Made by a program: the position numbers and the translations under genes
Assembly (NCBI GenBank): GCA_039640505.1
Contig: CP046865.1
Span: forward strand, 1,417,501 to 1,481,500
From: Rhodobacteraceae bacterium Araon29
Lineage (GTDB): Bacteria > Pseudomonadota > Alphaproteobacteria > Rhodobacterales > Rhodobacteraceae
Direction: 5' to 3'
DNA length: 64,000 nucleotides
The notes under the pieces: model-generated
What the model saw: only the letters and a program-made list of their open reading frames with translations
Database searches by the model: none
Told to the model about the DNA's origin: nothing
Shown: one piece after another, positions 30,602 to 40,925 of the stretch
Layout: each line of letters begins with the position of its first letter
How positions within the stretch are numbered: position 1 is the first letter of the stretch

Positions 30602-30629
30602 TTTTAGTGCGAGTATGAAACCACTAAAA
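30602..30629. terminator. Possible AT-rich terminator between glmM and the permease gene
   Basis: TTTTAGTG (30602-30609) and CACTAAAA (30622-30629) form an 8-bp inverted repeat at the convergent ends of glmM and the DMT gene. T and A runs lie on both sides, and the right arm touches the permease stop. It is weak in GC, so this is tentative. Confidence 0.35.
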
Positions 30630-31535
30630 CCTGAATACGCGGCGCAAATCGCTGTACTGGCTCACTGCGACCCCGCATAAAATCACTGCCATTGAAAGTA
30701 TTAATTGGGGGTTAAATTTTTCACCTAAAAACCAAATTCCCATAATAACGGACCACATTGGCACTTGGTAATTGGTGAGTGTCAAAAAGACTGGTCCGGC
30801 ACTTCGGATCACCAAAACTCGAAGAAGATTTCCCAATGCTGTGGGAAAAATACCCAAATATGCTAGATATAACAATGTTTTGGAATCGATGCGAGGGGCG
30901 GGACCTTCTATCGCAATAGCCATTGGAACAACGAAAAAAGCACCGATTATTAAGGAAACAGCGGCCAATCCGATGGGGTCGATGGGCGGCAGTCGGCGCA
31001 TTAAAACCGAGCTAAGCGCATAGCATCCAGCAGCTAAAAAACAGGCGATCCGCCCGGCCCATTCAAGTTCGGCATTAGACGAGAAAGTGGCGGTTTGGCC
31101 GATAAGCATAACAACCCCAGTAAAGCCAATAACAAATCCGGCCACACGGCGTAAGGTCAGCCGTTCGCTCGGCACTAAGAAATGTGCAAGCGGTAAAACT
31201 ATCAAAGCAACTGCTGCCATTGATACCCCGGTGTAGCCTGATGTGACGTGTTGCTGCGCCCAAGTGATTAATTGAAACGGCACTGCCGTGCTTAAAATTC
31301 CTACAACGAATAACATCGCCCAAGAGCGCTCGTGGCCAAGGTGGAATTTCCAACCCATAACCCCCCAAAGTGCAGTGGTTAAGGCCGCTCCGATGCTTAT
31401 TCGGGCAGCGGCAAGCCACATTGGTGATATGCCCTCTAACCCAAGCCTAATGACTGTAAACGCACTGCCCCAGATCAACCCCAAAGCGGCAATCATTATC
31501 CAGCTTTTTAATGTGATCCGGGGCTTATCTTGCAT
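30624..31535 (-). CDS. EamA/DMT-family permease
   Basis: A 303-residue inner-membrane protein with about ten helices in two EamA repeats. Features typical of the RhaT/EamA group are LGLIWGSAFTVIRLGLEGISP near 18-38 in the first repeat and NYQVPMWSVIMGIWFLGEKFN near 258-278 in the second. Substrates of such carriers (amino acids, nucleosides, drugs) cannot be read from sequence. It is transcribed alone, convergent to glmM, and starts 174 bp downstream of the ilvC stop region. AAGGA precedes the ATG by about 10 bases. Confidence 0.88.
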   Translation of the reverse strand: MQDKPRITLKSWIMIAALGLIWGSAFTVIRLGLEGISPMWLAAARISIGAALTTALWGVMGWKFHLGHERSWAMLFVVGILSTAVPFQLITWAQQHVTSGYTGVSMAAVALIVLPLAHFLVPSERLTLRRVAGFVIGFTGVVMLIGQTATFSSNAELEWAGRIACFLAAGCYALSSVLMRRLPPIDPIGLAAVSLIIGAFFVVPMAIAIEGPAPRIDSKTLLYLAYLGIFPTALGNLLRVLVIRSAGPVFLTLTNYQVPMWSVIMGIWFLGEKFNPQLILSMAVILCGVAVSQYSDLRRVFRF

Positions 31536-31652
31536 TTAGTCTTGGTCCTTTATACGGGCTAAAATCTACCCAAAACAGGCATCGGTTTTACGTCAGTATC
31601 GCGGCTGTATTGCGGTGGTGCCAAAAAAAGGCCTGCAGGGTTAATAAATTTG

Positions 31653-31693
31653 ATAAAAAGCACCCCGGACCCACAGCCATAGCGTAGGTCCGG
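31653..31693 (-). terminator. Intrinsic terminator of ilvC
   Basis: On the minus strand CCGGACC and GGTCCGG (plus-strand 31687-31693 and 31665-31671) form a 7-bp stem, followed shortly by TTTTT. It begins 17 bases after the ilvC stop. Confidence 0.75.
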
Positions 31694-31709
31694 GAAAGGC
31701 GTTTAAAAA

Positions 31710-32862
<1,153 letters not shown>

Positions 32863-33318
32863 ATGCTTGATGATCTGGATCGCCGTTTGTTGCGGCGGCT
32901 GCAAATCAATCCCGCAATGCCGGTGGCTGAGCTTTGCGATGCAGTGGGCAGCACTGCGGCGGTAATCTCTCGCCGGCTGACGCGGCTGCGCACCAAGCGG
33001 GTGATTTTGGGCAAAGAGGCGATCATCGACTGGACCAAGCTGGGCTATAGTGTTGAGGTTTCCTTGCGCATCGGTTTGGATAAAACCCAAAGCCGGGCGT
33101 TTGATGATTTTATCGAGGCAGCGCGCGAAGTGCCCGAAGTGATCGAAATTCAAACCTTTCTGGGCCGGGTTGATGTGCGGCTTTCGGTGATTGCAAAAGA
33201 TATGGCCGAGTATCAGCGAATTTATCGCACCCGTATCCTGACCCTTCCACATATTGCGGATATTGAGGCGTTGATGCAGGTGGCGCGGATCAAATCGGAC
33301 GAGGCATTGCCCATATGA
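32863..33318 (+). CDS. Lrp/AsnC-family regulator, first of a tandem pair
   Basis: A 151-residue transcription factor. Residues 1-60 are a winged helix-turn-helix (LDDLDRRLLRRLQINPAM; AAVISRRLTRLRTKRVI) and 65-145 are the RAM (ACT-like) ligand and oligomer domain (VSLRIGLDK; VIEIQTFLGRVDVRLSVIAKD). Family members sense amino acids. The start codon follows the AT-rich ilvC divide with no strong ribosome site. The last 4 bases overlap the second regulator, so the two are translationally coupled and may form mixed oligomers. Control of ilvC or of the downstream aminotransferase is plausible from position only. Confidence 0.9.
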   Translation: MLDDLDRRLLRRLQINPAMPVAELCDAVGSTAAVISRRLTRLRTKRVILGKEAIIDWTKLGYSVEVSLRIGLDKTQSRAFDDFIEAAREVPEVIEIQTFLGRVDVRLSVIAKDMAEYQRIYRTRILTLPHIADIEALMQVARIKSDEALPI

Positions 33319-33770
33319 GCAGTTTCGATGCCACTGATCACGCGCTGTTGCGGCAGCTATCCCGCGATGCAGATCAATCGGCTGCGGCGCTGGCGCAGCA
33401 GTTGGGTATGTCGCAACCGGCCATATGGCGGCGGCTGCGCCGGCTTGAGCAAAGCGAGGTTCTCAAAGGTCAGCGGCTGGTGCTTGACCGCGAAAAGCTC
33501 GGCTTTGGCGTCACCGTTTTTTTGGGTGTGAAACTGTCGGGCAAAGGCGGTGTTCTGCTTGAGGATTTCGAACGCGCGGTAACAGCAATCCCCGAGGTGC
33601 AGACCGTCGAGCATGTGCTTGGTATGTATGATTACCGGCTGCGGGTGGTGGCCCGTGATATAGCAGATTTTGAGCGTATCTTGCGCCGCCGTATTATGAC
33701 CTTGCCGGGGGCAGGTGATGTTGAGGCCAATGTGCTGCTGAGCGAAGAGCGCCGGCCTGGGCCGCTTTAG
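33315..33770 (+). CDS. Lrp/AsnC-family regulator, second of a tandem pair
   Basis: A 151-residue protein, exactly the length of its neighbour and with the same layout. It has an N-terminal HTH (DATDHALLRQLSRDADQS; QPAIWRRLRRLEQSEVL) and a C-terminal RAM domain (VTVFLGVKLSGKGG; VQTVEHVLGMYDYRLRVVARD). The two sequences are clearly paralogous but well diverged, so the duplication is old. The ATG overlaps the TGA of the first gene (ATGA). The aminotransferase gene starts 100 bp further on. Confidence 0.9.
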   Translation: MSSFDATDHALLRQLSRDADQSAAALAQQLGMSQPAIWRRLRRLEQSEVLKGQRLVLDREKLGFGVTVFLGVKLSGKGGVLLEDFERAVTAIPEVQTVEHVLGMYDYRLRVVARDIADFERILRRRIMTLPGAGDVEANVLLSEERRPGPL

Positions 33771-33870
33771 CTCTTCGCGCTGCAGTTTTGGCACTGGGCT
33801 GCGTCGAAATAGACTTTGCCTTTGCAGGGTGGCTGAATTATTTGTAAATAAACAGTAGGAGAGTGCACAG

Positions 33871-34998
33871 ATGGCTGCGTTACTAGAGCATATTGATCCA
33901 GACGGATTAGAAGAGTTTTCGGTTGTTTTCACTGACCGGTCACTAAACCATATGTCCAGTTCTTTTCAGCAGGTGATGAAGGACATCTCTTGCATGCTGA
34001 AAGAGGTTTATGCCGCTGATGCGGTGGCCTTGGTGCCTGGCGGCGGTACTTATGGGATGGAGGCTGTGGCGCGGCAGTTCGGTCAGAGCGCCAAAGTGCT
34101 TGTCGTGCGCAATGGCTGGTTTTCTTATCGCTGGTCGCAGATCTTTGAGGCCAGCGCCGATGCAAGCGAAACCGAAGTGATGAAAGCGCGGCAGCAGGGC
34201 AATGCGCCCCAAGCCCCATTTCGCCCCGCGCCGATCGAAGATGTGGTGGCCAAAATTCATGAGGTGCGTCCAGATATCGTCTTTGCACCGCATGTGGAAA
34301 CATCTGCGGGGGTGATTTTACCCGATGATTATTTGGCGGCGATGGCCAGCGCAGCGCATGAAGTTGGCGCGTTGATGGTTCTGGATTGTATCGCCTCCGG
34401 CTGCGCTTGGGTGGATATGCGCAAAAGTGGTGTTGATTTGCTGATCTCGGCGCCGCAAAAGGGCTGGTCTGCATCGCCCTCGGCGGGACTTGTGATGTTG
34501 TCTGAGCGCGCTTTGGCGCGGCTTGAGACTACCACTTCAAACAGTTTTGCAATTGATTTGAAAAAATGGCATGCGATCATGCAAACCTATGAAGGTGGTG
34601 GTCATGCCTATCATGCCACCATGCCCACCGATGCGCTGCGCGCGTTTCGCGATACCATGATTGAGACCCGCGAGTATGGGTTTGACCGGCTGCGCGATGC
34701 GCAATGGGAACTGGGCAGCCGCGTGCGTGAGCTGCTGCGCGAAAAAGGCGTGCGATCGGTGGCGGCGGAAGGTTTCGGCGCGCCGGGCGTGGTTGTGTCC
34801 TATACTGCAGACCCCGGGGTGCAGAACGGCAGTAAGTTTGCTGCAAACGGTATGCAAATCGCTGCTGGCGTACCGCTGGCCTGTGATGAACCCGAAGGCT
34901 TTATGACCTTCCGCTTGGGGCTTTTTGGGCTGGATAAGCTTTATGATGTGGATGCAACGGTGGGCCGCTTGCGGCGCGTCATAGATCAAGTGCTATAA
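33871..34998 (+). CDS. Class V aminotransferase (alanine/serine-glyoxylate type)
   Basis: A 375-residue PLP enzyme of fold type I, class V subgroup. The Schiff-base lysine lies in LISAPQKGWSASPSAGLVML near 191-209. VALVPGGGTYGMEAVARQF near 51-69 is the phosphate-binding Gly-rich loop, and HVETSAGVILP near 141 plus VLDCIASGCAWVDM near 171 follow the family pattern. Members exchange amino groups between alanine, serine or 2-aminoethylphosphonate and glyoxylate or pyruvate; the substrate here cannot be chosen. The preceding overlapping Lrp genes suggest amino-acid-responsive control. AGGAGAG lies about 6 bases before the ATG. Confidence 0.85.
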   Translation: MAALLEHIDPDGLEEFSVVFTDRSLNHMSSSFQQVMKDISCMLKEVYAADAVALVPGGGTYGMEAVARQFGQSAKVLVVRNGWFSYRWSQIFEASADASETEVMKARQQGNAPQAPFRPAPIEDVVAKIHEVRPDIVFAPHVETSAGVILPDDYLAAMASAAHEVGALMVLDCIASGCAWVDMRKSGVDLLISAPQKGWSASPSAGLVMLSERALARLETTTSNSFAIDLKKWHAIMQTYEGGGHAYHATMPTDALRAFRDTMIETREYGFDRLRDAQWELGSRVRELLREKGVRSVAAEGFGAPGVVVSYTADPGVQNGSKFAANGMQIAAGVPLACDEPEGFMTFRLGLFGLDKLYDVDATVGRLRRVIDQVL

Positions 34999-35012
34999 AG
35001 CTGCGCAGCTTC

Positions 35013-36218
35013 TTAAGATTGGTTTTTTGCACCTAGCCCGAGGTGCATCAATGCTCGGCGCACTGGCGCAATCCCGTGCAACGCGCCGAGACCCTGCGCG
35101 CGTAGATCCCGCAGAATTTGCGGATCGGCCATTGATGCCTGATTAAGCAAGGATATTCCGGCAACACGGGTGCGCAGATCACTGATACGGGCTTTGTTAT
35201 AGCCGTCAAGCATCGCTTTGTTGCCCAATGTGTCAGGGCTGGCTTTCGCCAGATCACTCAAAGTTTGAATATCTGCCAAGCTCATATTCAAGCCCTGCGC
35301 CCCAATGGGCGGGACCACATGGGCGGCCTCGGCAATCAACGCCAGCCGCTGGGCGCTAAGGCGCTCGGCAATCTGGCTGATGATTGGCCAGAGGGTGCGT
35401 TGGGACGCCAGTTTAAGCGGCCCTAAAAGCCCACAAGAGCGCGTATTTATCGTATCTTCAAACGCCTCATCCGGCAATACCATAAGCCGCGCCGCTTCAG
35501 GGCCAGTTTCCATCCACACCACGGCAGAGGACGGCATCCCCTGATAATCAGGCAGCGGCACCAAGGTAAACGGCCCGCCGCTGCGGTGAATTTCGGTCGA
35601 GATATTTTCATGTGGGATCGGGTGGGTGACGGCAAAGGCAAGCGCCTTTTGCCCAAAACGGCGCGTGGTCACGGAAATACCCGCCGCCTTGCGCAGGGGC
35701 GAATTGCGCCCATCAGCGGCCAAAATAAGAGCCGCGCGCACCCTTTCGCCAGTGCTTAATGTGATCCGCGCTTCGGCCTCTCGGGAAAAATATCCGGTGC
35801 TGGCAACCCCGGTTAAAAAAATCACCTTTGGATGTGCCTTCAAGGCGCTGACTATAACCTTACGCGAAAACCAGTTGGGAACATTCCAGCCGAACGGTTT
35901 TTCAGAAACGTCATGGGCATCAAAGTCTTTTTGCTTTCGCACAGTTGAGGGCGCGTCTGCGCCACCGGCGTCGACAATTCGCATTTTTTCAAGCGGCATG
36001 GCGTGATCGGCCAAAGCCTGCCAAAGGCCAATATTTGCCAAAAATTGCTGCGCGGGCTGCAAAAAAGCGGTGGTGCGCAAGTCGGCGCCTTTACTGCCGC
36101 GCTTTGTGACGGGGGCATTTGGTTCTGCGCAGATCACCGAAAAGCCGGCCTGAGCAAAGGCTTGTGCCGCTATCAAACCTGCCAGCCCACCGCCGGAGAT
36201 AAACACATCCGTGGTCAT
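35013..36218 (-). CDS. UbiH/UbiF-family FAD-dependent monooxygenase
   Basis: A 401-residue flavoprotein hydroxylase of the ubiquinone-synthesis (UbiH/COQ6) family. Motifs are the N-terminal dinucleotide fold FISGGGLAGLIAAQAFAQAG near 6-25, the second FAD motif ALILAADGRNSPLRK near 157-171 and the ribityl-binding block EAAHVVPPIGAQGLNMSLAD near 281-300, where the usual GD pair reads AE. It probably hydroxylates a ring position of the quinone precursor; which one cannot be told. The start was put at 36218, because the frame's first ATG 7 codons earlier precedes the conserved strand with no better ribosome site. Confidence 0.88.
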   Translation of the reverse strand: MTTDVFISGGGLAGLIAAQAFAQAGFSVICAEPNAPVTKRGSKGADLRTTAFLQPAQQFLANIGLWQALADHAMPLEKMRIVDAGGADAPSTVRKQKDFDAHDVSEKPFGWNVPNWFSRKVIVSALKAHPKVIFLTGVASTGYFSREAEARITLSTGERVRAALILAADGRNSPLRKAAGISVTTRRFGQKALAFAVTHPIPHENISTEIHRSGGPFTLVPLPDYQGMPSSAVVWMETGPEAARLMVLPDEAFEDTINTRSCGLLGPLKLASQRTLWPIISQIAERLSAQRLALIAEAAHVVPPIGAQGLNMSLADIQTLSDLAKASPDTLGNKAMLDGYNKARISDLRTRVAGISLLNQASMADPQILRDLRAQGLGALHGIAPVRRALMHLGLGAKNQS

Positions 36219-36288
36219 ATGATCGGCTTTTTCTATCATGGTTCAAACATAGGGCTTTAACCGTCTGCAGCCAAGAGCACGGCCGCGT

Positions 36289-36936
36289 TTAGACGATCTG
36301 CCGCAGGAACGTGGTTAGCGTATGGGTTTCGTAATCAATATAGCCGGAATTTTCTGGGCGGGTGCCATGTACCAAAACCGTGCGCATGCCAAGCGAGGAC
36401 GGCACCGCTAGATTGCGCGCTTCATCTTCGAACATGGCAGCGCAAGCTGGCGAAAGGCCGTCGCGTTGAAACACCTTTTCATAGGCTTCGGCTTTGGGCT
36501 TGGGGTGATAGTTCGCGTGCTCGACACCGTAAACCTTTGCAAACAGGTCCTTTAGCCCGCGCGTGGCAAGAACTTCATTGGCATAGGGGGCTGTCCCGTT
36601 TGTATAGACAATCTTGCGGCCGGGCAGCGCTGCGATGGCTTCGGCCAGTTCGGGGTCTGGCATCAAGGCGCTAAAGTCGATCTGGTGGACATCATGTAAA
36701 AACGGATCGGGCGCAATACCATGCTCTTGCATCAAACCGGCCAAAGTGGTGCCGTAGGTTTGCCAATAGTGCTGGCGCAGCTGATTGGCAGCCGCGGGCT
36801 CAATGCCAAGCAGCCGAACCATATAGTCGGTCATTTTCACCTCGATCTGATCAAAAAGCCGCACCGAGGGTGGATAGAGCGTGTTGTCGAGGTCAAAGAC
36901 CCAATCGGTGACATGGTCAAAAGCGGGATCGGGCAT
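36289..36936 (-). CDS. HAD-family pyrimidine 5'-nucleotidase-like hydrolase
   Basis: A 215-residue HAD phosphatase of the SDT1/pyrimidine 5'-nucleotidase type. Motif I is WVFDLDNTLYPP at 12-23 with the nucleophile Asp. Motif II is IVYTNGT near 109, motif III contains the Lys of YHPKPKAEAYEKV near 143, and motif IV is the acidic MFEDEARNL near 167. A helical cap lies between residues 25 and 95. Such enzymes dephosphorylate UMP, CMP or related compounds. It is divergent from the GntR gene by 77 bp and shares its strand with the UbiH-type gene, 70 bp away. Confidence 0.88.
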   Translation of the reverse strand: MPDPAFDHVTDWVFDLDNTLYPPSVRLFDQIEVKMTDYMVRLLGIEPAAANQLRQHYWQTYGTTLAGLMQEHGIAPDPFLHDVHQIDFSALMPDPELAEAIAALPGRKIVYTNGTAPYANEVLATRGLKDLFAKVYGVEHANYHPKPKAEAYEKVFQRDGLSPACAAMFEDEARNLAVPSSLGMRTVLVHGTRPENSGYIDYETHTLTTFLRQIV

Positions 36937-37013
36937 TGCGTGGGCACCAGTGTTGTGGGGTTGATTTTTGATCTGTTAAGCAGATAGTTAGCAGGCAAAT
37001 GCCGGAGTGCAAT

Positions 37014-37655
37014 ATGAGCCTAAGCAAACAGCAAAATAAAGATGCCTACGCGCTGATCCTAGAAGCGATTGACAGCGGGGTGTATAAACCTGGGGACCGT
37101 TTGGTTGAAAGCGATCTGGCTGAGCGCTTCGGCGTATCGCGCACCCCGATCCGCGAAGCGCTTCAACGGCTGGAAACCCAATCGCTTTTGACGCGGGATG
37201 GGCGCAGCCTCATTGTTGCCTCGCTGGATCATAATGAAGTTGCCGAACTTTATGTCGTGCGCGCAGAATTGGAAGGCCTTGCCGCCCAGTTGGCCGCCCG
37301 ACATGCCACCCTTGAAGAAAAGCGTGTGCTGCAGGAATTGGTGGATGAAGATCGAAATATGTTGGGTGATCCGCAGGCTCTAGCCCGCGCAAACCGCCGG
37401 TTTCACAAACAAATCCACCTTGCATCACATAATCGCTATCTGGTGCAGCAGCTCGATCTGGTACACCGGTTTATGGCGTTGATGGCCACCACATCACTGG
37501 CGGTGGCGGGTCGCGGCGAACGGGCAATGGAAGAACATCAGGCAATTGTCACAGCCATTACTGCCAGCGATGAAGATGCCGCCTGTAGGGCCCTTCGTGA
37601 CCATATATCAGCCGCGTTTGTCACCCGGCTTAAACAAGAGTCTGCGGCTGTTTAG
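37014..37655 (+). CDS. GntR-family regulator, FadR subfamily
   Basis: A 213-residue DNA-binding protein. Residues 5-70 are the winged helix (YALILEAIDSGVYKPGDRL; ERFGVSRTPIREALQRLE). Residues 80-205 are an FCD domain with its metal-site histidine in NRRFHKQIHLASHN near 126. FadR-type regulators respond to acyl or organic-acid ligands. The start ATG at 37014 has GGAG 7 bases upstream; an ATG five codons earlier has none. The last 26 bases overlap the 3' end of the GT2 gene on the other strand. Its targets are not evident. Confidence 0.9.
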   Translation: MSLSKQQNKDAYALILEAIDSGVYKPGDRLVESDLAERFGVSRTPIREALQRLETQSLLTRDGRSLIVASLDHNEVAELYVVRAELEGLAAQLAARHATLEEKRVLQELVDEDRNMLGDPQALARANRRFHKQIHLASHNRYLVQQLDLVHRFMALMATTSLAVAGRGERAMEEHQAIVTAITASDEDAACRALRDHISAAFVTRLKQESAAV

Positions 37656-39519
37656 GGCCGCGTTTGAGTTTGTTTCCGTGGCTGGTTTTATCCCAATAAA
37701 ACGGATTTATAACCACTTCAAAAAGCGCCTTGAACGCCGCTAATGTAGCCAAAGGATAGTAAAAGTACTGGCTTGGAATCCAAGGCAATAGCCGCAAATG
37801 TCCGGCCTTAAAGACACCAATGGCTGATATCAGCAGATCGAGTGTAAAAGCGATTGCGTAAAGGCAGATTAATCCGACAAGCACCGGCGCCGGGACCCCA
37901 AAGCTTTCTTGCGGCACAAGCCCCAAAGCGATGAGCCAAAAGCTCCAGCTTACAGGGGCAAGCAAAAACATCAGTATAGCCGGCAAAAAGACCACCTGAA
38001 ACCCGCAAAACTGCCAAATCCCAAGATCGCGTAGCAGTGTTTTGGGCGACCTCATATGCACCGCATAGGTCATGAAATAGCCTTTGATCCAGCGTGATCG
38101 CTGTTGCACCCACGATAGCGGTTTGTTGTTTGCCTCTTCAAACGTAGTGGTCTCGATCATGGCGCAGCTATAACCAGCGCGCGCCAGCCGGATCCCCAAA
38201 TCGGCATCTTCGGTGACGTTATGGGCATCCCATCCACCAAGCTCGACCAAAGCCGAGCGGCGAAAGTATAAGGTTGTGCCCCCAAGCGGAATAGCAAAGC
38301 CGATCTGCGCCAGTGCTGGCAACATGACGCGAAACCAGCTTGCATATTCCATAGTGAAACAGCGCGCCAGCCAATTGCTTTGGGGGTTGTAATAATCCAG
38401 CCGGCCTTGCAAGCAGACCGTTTTTGCGCTGACCGACGAAAACTTGGTCACCACCGAGCGCAATTGATCTGGTTCAGGGGCATCTTCTGCATCAAGCACG
38501 CCAATAATTTCACCCGAGCAAAACGGCAGAGCATAATTCAAAGCGCGCGGTTTGGTTTTGATCGTACCGGGGGCAGCTTGAATAACGCGTATCCATTTGG
38601 GCAATTCAATGGCTGCCAGACAGGCCTTGGTCTGTGTGTCGTGGCGCTCTAAAACCAATATGATTTCCAGATGCGAGCGTGGGTAATTGAGCTTTTCAAG
38701 ATTGTTTATAAGCTGTGCAGCTATATTTTTTTCCCGATAAAGAGGGATCAAGATCGACACTTTGGGCAGCACGTCCGGAAGCCCCTCAAAGGGTCTTTTT
38801 GAAGGCTGTTGGGACTGCAGCGAAAACAACAACGCAATCGCTTTTAGCAGCGTTGAGGCGATCAAATTGGAAGCCATCAACAAAACGCCCAAGATAAAAA
38901 AAGGATGAGTGGCGTTCAGGGTAATGAGCAAAAAAACAAGAGCTGCGAGGCCTGCTATCACGGCCCAGCGGATGCCTTTGTGCAGGGATGTAAATCCTAG
39001 ACCTCGGCAACTTTGTTCGCGCGGGACGCAAACCTCGGCATGGCGGGCCAGTTGGGCCCCAAAAAGCTGTTGCTGGCGGGCCTGAATTTGCGCCCGGCTG
39101 GCCCAAACCATTGAGGCCGGCCCTAGCTTGCTTTGGATTGCACTGCGCTGTTTGTTAAAGCGGGATTGATCGCTGGTGGCAACTTGCCAATGGCCGCCAT
39201 CTTTGCTCCAAGGCACCATTGCCTGTGTGATCCAATAGATCGGATCATTGGTTTCAAAGGGTTTCGGCGCATTGCTATTGTCGGCCACCGCTTTCCCGCT
39301 CTGTGCAGCAAGCGCGTTGATCACAGATATTTCGGCGCTTAGAGATTGGGCAATAAGAATCTCGCCCAGCGGTCCTTTGGTGGTTTTTTGCTGATCAAGG
39401 GCCAAAGATAATCCACTGCGGGATACATCACCCGCGGCTAATAAAATCTGGCCAAGTGGTTTTGCAACAGGCTTGAGTGCTTGACGAGTGCGCGGCTTTG
39501 GCCTTTGCGGTGCGCTCAT
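37630..39519 (-). CDS. Membrane GT2 glycosyltransferase with N-terminal MshEN-like domain
   Basis: A 629-residue protein. Residues 21-73 hold two 24-residue motifs (starting PLGQILL at 21 and PLGEILI at 50) joined by a 5-residue link. This is the layout of the MshEN c-di-GMP domain of T2SS ATPases, but the leading Arg of each motif is Pro. Two helices near 185-235 follow, then a cytosolic GT2 domain with DAED near 344, TEDADLG near 435 and QQRSRW near 473, all found in processive cellulose-synthase-like enzymes. Four or more helices close the protein. It probably makes or exports an envelope polysaccharide. The start is the ATG at 39519 with AGGTG before it. Confidence 0.85.
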   Translation of the reverse strand: MSAPQRPKPRTRQALKPVAKPLGQILLAAGDVSRSGLSLALDQQKTTKGPLGEILIAQSLSAEISVINALAAQSGKAVADNSNAPKPFETNDPIYWITQAMVPWSKDGGHWQVATSDQSRFNKQRSAIQSKLGPASMVWASRAQIQARQQQLFGAQLARHAEVCVPREQSCRGLGFTSLHKGIRWAVIAGLAALVFLLITLNATHPFFILGVLLMASNLIASTLLKAIALLFSLQSQQPSKRPFEGLPDVLPKVSILIPLYREKNIAAQLINNLEKLNYPRSHLEIILVLERHDTQTKACLAAIELPKWIRVIQAAPGTIKTKPRALNYALPFCSGEIIGVLDAEDAPEPDQLRSVVTKFSSVSAKTVCLQGRLDYYNPQSNWLARCFTMEYASWFRVMLPALAQIGFAIPLGGTTLYFRRSALVELGGWDAHNVTEDADLGIRLARAGYSCAMIETTTFEEANNKPLSWVQQRSRWIKGYFMTYAVHMRSPKTLLRDLGIWQFCGFQVVFLPAILMFLLAPVSWSFWLIALGLVPQESFGVPAPVLVGLICLYAIAFTLDLLISAIGVFKAGHLRLLPWIPSQYFYYPLATLAAFKALFEVVINPFYWDKTSHGNKLKRGPKQPQTLV

Positions 39520-39599
39520 AATAATCACCTGATCCCTTGGGGCTACAATGCCCGCAGAATGCGCGTGGGTGATTAAAATTTAATTAAACTGCGGCGGGG

Positions 39600-40757
39600 T
39601 CAGGCGCGCTGCGCCATATGCGCTGCAAAACGCTCGAAAAGATAAAAGCTGTCTTGCGGCCCGGGGCTGGCCTCGGGGTGATGCTGAACTGAGTAAACGG
39701 GTCTGTCCTGCATCCGTATCCCGCAGTTCGAGCCATCAAAAAGCGATACATGGGTTTCAAGAACCCCTTTGGGCAGGCTTTGACTATCCACGGCAAAACC
39801 GTGGTTCATAGAGGTGATTTCAACCTTCCCGGTGTCGCGATCTTTGACTGGATGATTTGCGCCGTGATGGCCGTGGTTCATCTTGACGGTCTTGGCGCCG
39901 AGAGCGATTGCTAACATCTGATGCCCAAGGCAAATGCCAAAGATTGGCAACGTTGTTGTATCCAAAATCTCGCGGATCATAGGCACGGCATAGGTGCCTG
40001 TGGCCGCTGGATCACCTGGGCCATTGGACAAAAACAACCCATCTGGATCATGCGCCAGCACCTCTTCTGCGGTGGCGGTTGCCGGCACGACGGTCACATC
40101 ACACCCGGCTGAAGCCAGACAGCGCAGGATGTTGCGCTTTGCACCATAATCAATGGCCACAACTTTGTGTTTTGGTTCGTGTTGGCGGGAATAGCCTTCG
40201 GGCCAGGCCCAGCGCATTTCATCCCAGTTATAAGATTGTGCACAGGTCACTTCGCGGGCAAGGTCAAGCCCCTCAAGACCGGCAAAATCGCGCGCGGCGG
40301 CGATCAGGGCATCTGTATCAAATACGCCGTCTGGATTATGTGCAATCGCCACATGCGGCGCGCCTTGCTGGCGAATTGCTCGGGTTAGCCGGCGGGTATC
40401 GACACCGCCAATGGCAATCCGGCCGCAGGTTTTAAGCCAATCGGCTAAATGCCCCTGTGAGCGCCAGTTTGACGGCTCTGTCGGGTCCCATTTTACCACC
40501 ATTCCGGCCGCCACCGGATCGCCGGTTTCGTTGTCCTCATCGGTTACGCCAACATTTCCGATGTGAGGAAAAGTAAATGTCACAATCTGCCCGGCATAAG
40601 ACGGGTCTGTCATAATCTCCTGATAGCCGGTCATGGCGGTGTTGAAGCACAATTCTGCCACTGCTTGGCCAGTTGCGCCAAAGCCGTGGCCGTAAAACAG
40701 GGTTCCATCTTGCATCGCCAGACAGGCTGTCGGCGTTGGGGGGGGCGATTTTGCCAT
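39600..40757 (-). CDS. carA: Carbamoyl-phosphate synthase small subunit
   Basis: Glutaminase subunit that supplies ammonia to CarB for carbamoyl phosphate, used for arginine and pyrimidines. It has 385 residues. The N-terminal CPSase domain (10-150) contains GHGFGATGQAVAELCFNT. The class I amidotransferase domain (185-385) has nucleophile Cys about 271 in FGICLGHQ and the His/Glu pair in VQHHPEASPGP near 356. The start at 40757 fits the family; the frame is open 22 codons further without support. carB is not adjacent. It is divergent from the YqeY-like gene by about 170 bp. Confidence 0.96.
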   Translation of the reverse strand: MAKSPPPTPTACLAMQDGTLFYGHGFGATGQAVAELCFNTAMTGYQEIMTDPSYAGQIVTFTFPHIGNVGVTDEDNETGDPVAAGMVVKWDPTEPSNWRSQGHLADWLKTCGRIAIGGVDTRRLTRAIRQQGAPHVAIAHNPDGVFDTDALIAAARDFAGLEGLDLAREVTCAQSYNWDEMRWAWPEGYSRQHEPKHKVVAIDYGAKRNILRCLASAGCDVTVVPATATAEEVLAHDPDGLFLSNGPGDPAATGTYAVPMIREILDTTTLPIFGICLGHQMLAIALGAKTVKMNHGHHGANHPVKDRDTGKVEITSMNHGFAVDSQSLPKGVLETHVSLFDGSNCGIRMQDRPVYSVQHHPEASPGPQDSFYLFERFAAHMAQRA

Positions 40758-40861
40758 GCTGCGACTCTCTTGGGTAAGACTTGAGCGCAACCTAGTTCTA
40801 TGGGCGATGAGGGTCAAGCACACTTCATATAGGAGGTTAGATTAATCATGATCATAAACTC

Positions 40862-40890
40862 TTGCTCCTCAAATTTCTTTTGGATACTAT
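40862..40890 (+). promoter_or_regulatory. Promoter of the YqeY-like gene
   Basis: TTGCTC (40862-40867), 17-bp spacer, TACTAT (40885-40890), placing the start near 40897, about 29 bases before the ATG at 40926. Confidence 0.55.
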
Positions 40891-40925
40891 AGCGGCTCCG
40901 ACGGTTTTAATGCATGAGGACTGCT

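Noticed and set aside
33357-33932. Minus-strand frame of 191 codons, and a 181-codon frame at 33929-34474
   Set aside because: Both are antisense shadows of the Lrp and aminotransferase genes in high-GC codon usage.
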